Positions 1 through 5,361 of a stretch of 6,592 nt of DNA are shown here, piece after piece. Source of the stretch: Deltaproteobacteria bacterium. Its GTDB lineage: Bacteria > Desulfobacterota > Desulfobacteria > C00003060 > C00003106. Position 1 is the stretch's first letter; the number at the start of each line of letters is the position of its first letter. The position numbers and the translations under genes were made by a program. The stretch spans positions 1 to 6,592 of the forward strand of contig JAFDAE010000247.1 in NCBI GenBank assembly GCA_019314005.1, written 5' to 3'. A model generated the notes under the pieces. The model was not told the origin of the DNA, searched no databases, and was given only the letters and a program-made list of their open reading frames with translations.

Positions 1-311
1 TGAACCTCGTAAAAATCTTTTAGCGGACAATATCCATTGTTTGGCTTGTCATGTAATATCTTTCTGTAGAGTTCTTCTTGATGGAATGGGTTTCTTGAAA
101 GGAGATTGAGATCTTTTGAATACTCAGCAATAAATTCTTCCAGGCTCCTTGCGGTAGATTTTGCAATCGTCAACAATTGCTGTTGTGTTTGGGAAACAAG
201 GGTTGCTTCAAAATTCTTTTGAAATAAGTAGGCCGGGTATATAGTGGTGATGATGACCACCAAAGCGGCTATGCCGGCTATTAGCATGCTCGTGGATAGT
301 TCTTTTTTCAT
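1..311 (-). CDS. Membrane-anchored sensor protein, N-terminal fragment (3' end outside window)
   Basis: The reading frame opens at an ATG at 311 and stays open for 103 codons to the window edge, so only the N-terminus is visible. Residues 1-8 are short and basic (MKKELSTS). Residues 9-30 form one hydrophobic segment, read as a membrane anchor or uncleaved signal. After it comes a predicted helical stretch (about residues 33-75, rich in Q, A, L, E, including QLLTIAKSTARSLEEF) and then the start of a probable extracytoplasmic sensing domain. This pattern is usual for Cache-type sensors of histidine kinases, diguanylate cyclases or chemoreceptors. The catalytic part is not in the window, so a kinase is only inferred from the neighbours. 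The ATG overlaps the TGA of the upstream hybrid kinase gene (ATGA), and no strong ribosome binding site is seen, which suggests translational coupling. The frame and anchor are seen directly; the exact family is uncertain. Confidence 0.8.
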   Translation of the reverse strand, partial: MKKELSTSMLIAGIAALVVIITTIYPAYLFQKNFEATLVSQTQQQLLTIAKSTARSLEEFIAEYSKDLNLLSRNPFHQEELYRKILHDKPNNGYCPLKDFYEV

Positions 312-2212
312 AAATTTTTATCCAAAACCCCCCGTACCTTCTTTAGCATCTCTTTCAACTGATATGGTTTGCCGATATAGTCTTTAGCGCCGGAGTCCAG
401 AAGTTCTTTAACCCTTCCGGTGGCGGCATAACCGGTGGCGATTACAATCCTTATGTCCGGGTCAATATTGAAAAGTTCCCTTACACACTTATGTCCACCC
501 ATTCCCGGCATGCCTATATCCAGGATTACCAGATCAATTCGATCTTTTTGCGCTTTGTATAGCTCAATCGCCTTTTCCCCTGTCTCAGCGGGGATGATGG
601 TATAGCCATACTCCTTCAACATATCTTGCCCGAGGTTGAGCAATATCTCATCATCATCTACCATGAGGATAGTTTCACTCCCCCCAACAATCTCTTCTTC
701 CTCTCTGCTCTCTGCTCTTTGCTCTCTGCTCTCTGCTTCCAACACCGGAAAATAGATCCTAAAGGTGGCGCCTTGGCCCGGTTCGCTGTAACATATAATA
801 TGGCCCCCGTGATTTTTTACAATACCATAGACCATGGAGAGGCCCAATCCGGTACCCTTACCCCTTTCCTTGGTGGTAAAGAATGGTTCAAAGATATGTT
901 TCACGGTCTCTTGGTCCATGCCGAAGCCGGTATCTGAAACGCTCAACAGTGCATAGTTGCCAGGTCTGATCTTAAATGCCTTACAGTATTGTTCGTCAAG
1001 CGTAACATTTTCTGTTTCAAAGATCAGTTTGCCGCCATCAAACATGGCATCCTTGGCGTTGACCCCCAGATTCATCATTATCTGTTCAAGTTGTGACGGG
1101 TCTGCATTAATTATTTTTAGGTCGTCGGCAAGGGTTGTTTCTATACTGATCATCTTAGGAATGGTTCTTTGAAGTAATTTAGAGACCTGTGCAACCTCAT
1201 GATTAAGATCGACCGGCCTTAGCTTGCTTTCTACCTTACGGCTGAATGTCAGAAGCTGTGTGGTGAGTTCAGCGGCCCTTTGAGTTGAGCGCCCAATTGC
1301 TCCCAGCATATTGTAGTCACGGTCGTTTGTATTTTTTTTCAACATCAGGAGCTGGGCATAGCCGGAGATAGCCTGAAGAATGTTGTTAAGGTCATGGGCG
1401 ATGCCGCCTGCAAGTGTTCCAACGGCCTCCATCTTCTGGGCTTGAAGGAGTTGGGCTTCAAGTTTTTTGCGCTCTCTTATGTCTAAGAAAGTCTCCAAAA
1501 GACATGTCTCCCCTTTTATCTTAATTGGCACTACACTCTTTAGAACAGGTGTCCTGTCACCGGTTGCATGGAGGGCCATTCGTTCGGAATTGTTAATATC
1601 TTCTCCCAGATCAAAAATAGGGCACTTGTGCTCCCCTTCTGGGCATATAAATTCGTGACAGGTTTTTCCTATCACATCGTCTTTTTTGCGGCCTATAATG
1701 TCGAGCGCCGCACGATTCATGTCTACAATCCTTTTTTTACTGTTTACCAGCATAATGCCAAAAGGCGTGTTTTCAAGCAGCGTCTCGGAGAACTCTTTTG
1801 CTTCCCGCAATGCCTCTTCATTCCGCCTTCGCTCTATTTGTAATGTCTGTTTCTCCAGGGCCCTCGCAATAATTGCCAGCAGGTATTCCATGTCAAGAGG
1901 TTTGGTCACATAGCTGAAGGCCGCGTCATGCATTGCCTGAACCGCCGTATCGATCGAGGCGTGACCGGTGATGATTACAGCCTCGGTATCCGGCGACAAT
2001 TCCTTAATCTTTTCCAGGACATCGAGACCAGGCATGTCAGGTAGCTTCAGATCAATCAGGGTCAGGTTAAAGAACTCGTCCTGAATAACCTTAATGGCGT
2101 CCTGGCCAGTGCCGACGGAAGAGGGGAGGTAGCCTTTTTCTTTCAGGATATAGCTCAGGGTTCGACATGTTCCCGGATCGTCATCGATGATTAGAATTTT
2201 TTGTGCGCCCAT
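308..2212 (-). CDS. Hybrid sensor histidine kinase, REC-PAS-HisKA-HATPase-REC
   Basis: This is a soluble 634-residue hybrid kinase without membrane segments. The N-terminal receiver (about 4-120) has the acidic pocket D10-D12, phospho-acceptor D54, T82 and K104. A helical linker leads to a PAS domain (about 138-248) carrying C185, C190 and C197. HisKA follows with the H-box H273 (GGIAHDLNN), then HATPase with N-box N381/N385/D388, G1 DTGFG at 427-431 and G2 GKGTGLGL near 451-458. The C-terminal receiver (about 513-630) has D519-D521, D565, T593 and K615. All catalytic residues are present, so it should autophosphorylate and pass phosphate to its own or other receivers. The start is supported by GGAGAA at 2223-2218, 5 nt before the ATG. 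It lies 23 nt after the REC-REC gene and overlaps the next gene by ATGA. The linker between HATPase and the last receiver is encoded by a heptamer repeat. The signal sensed is not known. Confidence 0.95.
   Translation of the reverse strand: MGAQKILIIDDDPGTCRTLSYILKEKGYLPSSVGTGQDAIKVIQDEFFNLTLIDLKLPDMPGLDVLEKIKELSPDTEAVIITGHASIDTAVQAMHDAAFSYVTKPLDMEYLLAIIARALEKQTLQIERRRNEEALREAKEFSETLLENTPFGIMLVNSKKRIVDMNRAALDIIGRKKDDVIGKTCHEFICPEGEHKCPIFDLGEDINNSERMALHATGDRTPVLKSVVPIKIKGETCLLETFLDIRERKKLEAQLLQAQKMEAVGTLAGGIAHDLNNILQAISGYAQLLMLKKNTNDRDYNMLGAIGRSTQRAAELTTQLLTFSRKVESKLRPVDLNHEVAQVSKLLQRTIPKMISIETTLADDLKIINADPSQLEQIMMNLGVNAKDAMFDGGKLIFETENVTLDEQYCKAFKIRPGNYALLSVSDTGFGMDQETVKHIFEPFFTTKERGKGTGLGLSMVYGIVKNHGGHIICYSEPGQGATFRIYFPVLEAESREQRAESREEEEIVGGSETILMVDDDEILLNLGQDMLKEYGYTIIPAETGEKAIELYKAQKDRIDLVILDIGMPGMGGHKCVRELFNIDPDIRIVIATGYAATGRVKELLDSGAKDYIGKPYQLKEMLKKVRGVLDKNL
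701..735 (-). repeat. Heptamer tandem repeat inside the kinase linker
   Basis: Five adjacent 7-bp units read CTCTCTG, CTCTCTG, CTCTTTG, CTCTCTG, CTCTCTG on the plus strand. On the coding strand they encode a charged linker (EAESREQRAESREEEE, about residues 492-507) between the ATPase domain and the C-terminal receiver. Because 7 is not a multiple of 3, the peptide period is 7 residues per three units. The corresponding linker of the paralogue at 3236-3874 has no such repeat. Confidence 0.9.
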
Positions 2213-2235
2213 TGAGGTTCTCCAATTGGTGACAA

Positions 2236-3000
2236 TTAACGCGTCAATATCTCCTGTAACCTTTTCCTCTCTATCTCTTTCAATAATCTCAGAAGCTCGT
2301 CTATATCTAGCGGCTTGTAAAGGCAGGTGTAAGCGCTCCTTTGGAGAGATTCTGCAACCAATCCCGCCATCTCCTTCCGGTAAGCTGTTATGAGCGCTAC
2401 GAGTGCGTTGGGGTTAACTTTCTTTATGGCGATTAAGGCATCCAGGCCGGTTGTTCCTTTTAGCTTCATGTCCAGGAATATGATGCCGTATTTGGCTTCT
2501 AATACAAGGTTGATGGCTTCATCGACTTCGGTGGTAAAGGTGGTGTTATAACCCTTTTCATTAAGTAGGCTTTGAAGCGACTTGCAAAAATCGACATCAT
2601 CGTCCAAGATCAATATCGGTTTTTTATTGGTAAGTTCCTGGATAGAGACGATTAAATTATCCAGGTCCAAGGGCTTGGGAAAAACAGCCAGCGCTCCCTC
2701 TTTCTTTGCCTGATCGACCAGATCGGGCACGGCATAGGCGGTCATCATCAGTGTGGTGGTTTGAGAAGATAATTTTTTGACCTCGTTCAAGAGCTGTACG
2801 CCATTCATGCCCGGCATTTTGATGTCTGTTAAGACAATATCAAATGATTTTTCTTTAACCCGCTCTACAGCGCTAAAGCCGTCTTTGGCTGTTTCCACTT
2901 CATAGCCTTTTTCCGTGAGGATATAGTTTAAGGTTTGTGTCATCCCGTCGTCGTCATCAACTATCAGGATACTGACCGGGTTTGCTGGATTCTGTGTCAT
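2236..3000 (-). CDS. Tandem receiver protein, REC-REC
   Basis: This 254-residue protein consists of two CheY-like receivers and nothing else. The first (about 9-122) has D15-D18, phospho-acceptor D59 (TDIKMPG), T87 and K109. The second (about 127-248) has D133-D135, D177 (LDMKLKG), T205 and K229. Both sites therefore look competent for phosphorylation. No HTH, GGDEF, HD or HPt domain follows, so it probably acts as a phosphate shuttle or sink, or by protein contact. Start choice: AAGGAA at 3012-3007 lies 6 nt before the ATG. The gene is 23 nt upstream of the intact hybrid kinase and probably shares its transcript. Its first 45 nt of leader resemble the leader of the broken hybrid kinase at 5066. 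The domain call is secure; the role in a relay is inference. Confidence 0.93.
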   Translation of the reverse strand: MTQNPANPVSILIVDDDDGMTQTLNYILTEKGYEVETAKDGFSAVERVKEKSFDIVLTDIKMPGMNGVQLLNEVKKLSSQTTTLMMTAYAVPDLVDQAKKEGALAVFPKPLDLDNLIVSIQELTNKKPILILDDDVDFCKSLQSLLNEKGYNTTFTTEVDEAINLVLEAKYGIIFLDMKLKGTTGLDALIAIKKVNPNALVALITAYRKEMAGLVAESLQRSAYTCLYKPLDIDELLRLLKEIERKRLQEILTR

Positions 3001-3081
3001 GTTCCATTCCTTATTAAAAATATTTAGCCGCAGACTATCGCAGACAAATAGCCGGCCGACTTGGCCGACTATTAATCGTCA

Positions 3082-3094
3082 TGCCCTTTGGGCA
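3082..3094. other. Short perfect hairpin in the element core
   Basis: TGCCCTTTGGGCA has a 5-bp stem and a 3-nt loop. It is one of two such 13-nt hairpins in the core of the inverted-repeat element. Function unknown. Confidence 0.5.
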
Positions 3095-3141
3095 AATTTA
3101 TAACCATCCTATATGTAACATCATTAATCTTCATAGTTTCT

Positions 3142-3154
3142 TTCACGAAGTGAA
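3142..3154. other. Short perfect hairpin in the element core
   Basis: TTCACGAAGTGAA has a 5-bp stem and a 3-nt loop, the same geometry as the hairpin at 3082-3094. Function unknown. Confidence 0.5.
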
Positions 3155-3161
3155 TATGCTT

Positions 3162-3190
3162 TTTTGTTCGGCCAAGTCGGCCGAACAAAA
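3162..3190. other. Strong 12-bp hairpin in the right arm of the element
   Basis: TTTTGTTCGGCC (3162-3173) pairs perfectly with GGCCGAACAAAA (3179-3190) around the 5-nt loop AAGTC. It lies 45 nt beyond the stop of the upstream minus-strand fragment. On the minus strand it is followed by A residues, not T, so it does not read as a standard intrinsic terminator, though it could slow transcription or protect an RNA end. Confidence 0.6.
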
Positions 3191-3235
3191 TGTCTGCGTT
3201 TGTCTGCGTGGGTCTGCGGCTAATTCGCTTTTTGT

Positions 3236-3874
3236 CTATCCCTTCTCCAAAATCCCTCTTATTGTCCCGGACAGTTTTTTCACATCGAATGGCTTTTGGA
3301 TAAATCCATCACAACCCCGTTCCAATATCTCAGTTGATCGCCCATCAATGCTGTAGCCGCTGCAAAGAAGGACTTTTATGTCTGGATTGACCTTTTTCAG
3401 CAGATCATAGACTTTGCCGCCGCCCATGTCAGGCATGATCACGTCCAGCATAACCAGGTCGATTTTATCTTTGTTGGCCTTATAGATATCCACTGCCTCT
3501 TGTCCGCTTTTGGCTTCGAGGACGGTGTAACCCAACGTGCTCAAGATCCTCGTGCCTACTTTTAATACAGGCGCTTCATCGTCTACCAAAAGTATTGTCT
3601 CTGTGCCCTTGATCACCTTATCAGCGATTTTTGCAGGTTTCGCAACTTCCTTTTCAGATACGGGAAAGGAGATCTTAAAGGTAGTCCCACGGCCTTTCTC
3701 AGACTCTACTTCAATATATCCTTTGTGGGCTTTGATGATGCCGTATACAGAAGCCAAGCCCAGACCGGTGCCCCGTCCCATCTTTCGGGTGGTAAAGAAC
3801 GGGTCAAAGATCCGTTCCCGCGTCTCCTTATCCATGCCTACACCGGTATCTGTAACAGAGAGTAGCACCGGCAT
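3236..3874 (-). CDS. C-terminal fragment of broken hybrid kinase: partial HATPase plus REC
   Basis: This 212-residue frame begins inside an ATPase domain. G1 DTGVG is at 9-13, the F-box (IFDPFFTT) at 22-29 and G2 GRGTGLGL at 33-40. After a linker (about 73-90) a receiver runs from about 92 to 210, with D98-D99, phospho-acceptor D144, S172 and K194. HisKA and most of the N-box are absent. The ATG at 3874 is immediately preceded in frame by TAA and has no convincing Shine-Dalgarno sequence, so separate translation is doubtful. The frame overlaps the end of the upstream fragment by 47 nt. It is best treated as the 3' part of the broken gene; the receiver would be intact if translated. Confidence 0.85.
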   Translation of the reverse strand: MPVLLSVTDTGVGMDKETRERIFDPFFTTRKMGRGTGLGLASVYGIIKAHKGYIEVESEKGRGTTFKISFPVSEKEVAKPAKIADKVIKGTETILLVDDEAPVLKVGTRILSTLGYTVLEAKSGQEAVDIYKANKDKIDLVMLDVIMPDMGGGKVYDLLKKVNPDIKVLLCSGYSIDGRSTEILERGCDGFIQKPFDVKKLSGTIRGILEKG

Positions 3875-5066
3875 TTACATAGAGATTCATTAATACCTGC
3901 TCGATCTGTCCTGTGTCCGCTTCAATTGGAGGCAAGTCCTTCCGGAGCTTTCGATGGATGGCAATCTCTTTTTTTGTCCTGCCAAACGTTGTAGAGCTTT
4001 CTCGAACTACTGCATTTAAGTCAATCGGCTTTATTTCATATTTTCCACCCCTTGCAAAACCAAGAAGCTGTTTTGTAAGATTAGCGCCGGCTTTGACCCG
4101 ATTCTCAATTTCCTTCACCATTTCATAATGGGGATTTGCAGGATCAAGGTCCATAGATATCAACTGTGCGTCACCCTGAATAACCGCCAATATGTTGTTA
4201 AAATCGTGGGCGATCCCTCCGGCCAGGGTGCCGATGGCCTCCATCTTTTGGGCCTTAAAGAGCTGAGCCTCTAATTGCTTGCGTTCCGTGATATCACGTG
4301 AAATTTCCAATACCGTCTTTGGTCGGCCACCCTCATAGCGTGTAGCCACGCTTGCCGTACACCAGAAGGTCATTTGACTCCCATTTGCCGCGACAACTTC
4401 CGGTTCGTAATGATGAGTTTTCCCGTCTTTGAAACACTTTGTTACGATGCACGGTTCGCAAACCTTGCTGCGCCCATGGTACGCGGCATAGCATTTTTTC
4501 CCAAGCAGGTCAGATCCGAATAAACTCTTTGCGATATCGTTGGCCCACACAATATTATGTTTCTCGTCCATCATGCTCATGTGATCTGTCACAGAACCGA
4601 CAATTCCGGCGAGTTTGTCCTCACTCTCACGCAAAGCCTCTTCCGCCCGCTTGCGGTCTACTTGTAATTTCTGTCTCTCCAGAGCCCTGGCGACAATGGC
4701 CAGCAGATGATCCATATCGATAGGTTTGGTCACATAGCTGAAGGCCGCGTCATGCATTGCCTGAACCGCTGTCTTGAGCGAGGCGTGTCCAGTGATGATG
4801 ATAGCCTCGGTATCCGGAGACAATTTATTGATCTCTTCCAGGACATCAAGGCCCGACATGTCAGGTAGCTTCAGATCTATCAGGGCCAGGTTGACGAATC
4901 CGTCCTGGACAGCCTTAACGGCATCTTTGCCATTGCTGAAGGAAGAGGGGAGGTACCCTTTTCCCTTCAGGATATAGGTCAGGGTCTCACAAGTCCCAGG
5001 GTCGTCATCGATAATGAGAATAGTGGGTGACTCTTGTATCGTGGCTTTGTTTTGATGCTGTGTCAT
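3828..5066 (-). CDS. N-terminal fragment of broken hybrid kinase: REC-PAS-HisKA and start of HATPase
   Basis: This 412-residue frame starts with a receiver (about 14-130): D20-D22, phospho-acceptor D64, T92 and K114. A helical linker leads to a PAS domain (about 148-262) with the cysteine/histidine cluster C192, H197, C203, C206, C211. HisKA follows with H287 (GGIAHDFNN). The ATPase domain begins but stops after N-box residues N394 and N398; residues 400-412 are out-of-frame sequence. Without G1 and G2 this product cannot bind ATP in the normal way, so it could at most act as a receiver or dimer partner. GAGGAA at 5081-5076 lies 9 nt before the ATG. The receiver is very close to that of the intact hybrid at 308-2212, including a 48-bp identical DNA tract, while the PAS domain has diverged. 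Confidence 0.88.
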   Translation of the reverse strand: MTQHQNKATIQESPTILIIDDDPGTCETLTYILKGKGYLPSSFSNGKDAVKAVQDGFVNLALIDLKLPDMSGLDVLEEINKLSPDTEAIIITGHASLKTAVQAMHDAAFSYVTKPIDMDHLLAIVARALERQKLQVDRKRAEEALRESEDKLAGIVGSVTDHMSMMDEKHNIVWANDIAKSLFGSDLLGKKCYAAYHGRSKVCEPCIVTKCFKDGKTHHYEPEVVAANGSQMTFWCTASVATRYEGGRPKTVLEISRDITERKQLEAQLFKAQKMEAIGTLAGGIAHDFNNILAVIQGDAQLISMDLDPANPHYEMVKEIENRVKAGANLTKQLLGFARGGKYEIKPIDLNAVVRESSTTFGRTKKEIAIHRKLRKDLPPIEADTGQIEQVLMNLYVNAGATLCYRYRCRHG

Positions 5067-5092
5067 CTTTTCTCATTCCTCATTAAAGATAA

Positions 5093-5104
5093 TTAGCCGC
5101 AGAC
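5093..5104. repeat. Solo copy of the inverted-repeat element end
   Basis: TTAGCCGCAGAC is identical to the outer end of the element at 3024-3035 and to the inverted end at 3212-3223. It lies 26 nt upstream of the ATG of the broken kinase, compared with 23 nt for the copy in front of the REC-REC gene. Confidence 0.7.
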
Positions 5105-5111
5105 AGAAGAG

Positions 5112-5210
5112 ATTGTGGAATTTAGGAATTTAGGAATTTAGGGATTCAGGAATTCCTTAATTCCACAATTCGGAATTCACAATTCTAAATCCCTGAATTC
5201 CTCAATCCAG
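5112..5210. repeat. Octamer array (GGAATTTA-type) with inverted copies
   Basis: Five adjacent 8-bp units run 5117-5156: GGAATTTA three times, then GGGATTCA and GGAATTCC. Inverted units of the same kind (GGAATTCA, GGGATTTA) are read on the minus strand within 5183-5210. In addition ATTGTGGAATT (5112-5122) pairs perfectly with AATTCCACAAT (5159-5169), so the block can fold as a long hairpin. It does not look coding. Confidence 0.75.
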
Positions 5211-5229
5211 TTCCCTGATCTTATATTTT

Positions 5230-5342
5230 GAACCGCAGAACCGCAGAACAAGGAACCGCAGAATATCGAAGTAATGAATATTGATTTATTTCTTTTAAAA
5301 AACTTCTGCTGTTCGACATTCCTTGTTCGATATTCGATATTC
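5230..5342. repeat. CCGCAGAA triplet and GAACAAGGAA inverted repeat
   Basis: ACCGCAGAA occurs three times (5232-5240, 5240-5248, 5255-5263). GAACAAGGAA at 5246-5255 is inverted as TTCCTTGTTC at 5319-5328, and GAATATCGAA at 5261-5270 is inverted as TTCGATATTC at 5326-5335 and again at 5333-5342. The block lies between two signalling genes and has the look of a dispersed intergenic repeat; copy number in the genome cannot be seen here. Confidence 0.7.
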
Positions 5343-5361
5343 ATCTGTTTCTTCATTTTTT

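Larger units (their letters stand above)
3024..3223. repeat. 200-bp inverted-repeat element (MITE-like or intergenic mosaic repeat)
   Basis: The ends are perfect inverted copies: TTAGCCGCAGAC at 3024-3035 and GTCTGCGGCTAA at 3212-3223. Further matched blocks are CGCAGACAAA (3039-3048) with TTTGTCTGCG (3199-3208), and GGCCGACTTGGCCGA (3054-3068) with its complement at 3168-3182. The core between the arms is about 100 bp. It fills most of the spacer between the broken kinase and the REC-REC gene. No transposase and no clear target duplication are seen, so the name MITE is only a suggestion. Confidence 0.75.
3236..5066 (-). pseudogene. Hybrid kinase gene broken by a deletion and frameshift
   Basis: Taken together the two fragments below match, in order, the whole domain layout of the intact hybrid at 308-2212. 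The break is at about 3870-3874. The N-terminal frame is correct through the N-box ending VNA (residue 399), then reads 13 unrelated residues to a stop. The C-terminal frame resumes at the residues just before G1 (VLLSVTDTG). Alignment to the paralogue shows about 34 residues missing, which with the frame change fits a deletion of about 101 bp. The lost part carries the second half of the N-box (the D-A of the motif) and the strand before G1. It is either a real inactivating deletion or an assembly error; the sequence alone cannot tell. Confidence 0.75.
5067..5361. other. 295-bp spacer made of short repeats, no convincing gene
   Basis: This stretch holds, from low to high coordinate, a ribosome binding site and leader for the gene at 5066, a solo TTAGCCGCAGAC motif, an A/T-rich octamer array with inverted copies, and a CCGCAGAA / GAACAAGGAA repeat block. 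A 62-codon frame across it (5365-5177, TTG start) is made almost wholly of these repeats. No clear promoter or intrinsic terminator was recognised. Confidence 0.7.

Noticed and set aside
626..937. Plus-strand open frames opposite the hybrid kinase and the other kinase genes
   Set aside because: All lie antisense to frames with full catalytic motifs, have no recognisable domains and contain translated repeat sequence; they are shadows.
3073..3135. Small minus-strand frame of 20 codons (MKINDVTYRMVINLPKGHDD) in the core of the inverted-repeat element
   Set aside because: Too short to support, no clear ribosome binding site, and it lies across a hairpin of the repeat element. It would be worth revisiting only if the frame is conserved in other copies.
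3162..3190. Intrinsic terminator for the broken hybrid kinase
   Set aside because: The hairpin is strong, but on the minus strand it is followed by A residues rather than a T tract.
3024..3223. CRISPR array
   Set aside because: The repeats are inverted and very short with no regular unique spacers, and there are no cas genes in the window.
5295..5330. Terminator downstream of the sensor kinase at 5362 (minus-strand T6 run near 5301)
   Set aside because: The only stem before the T run is short, has a bulge and is separated from it by about 10 nt.
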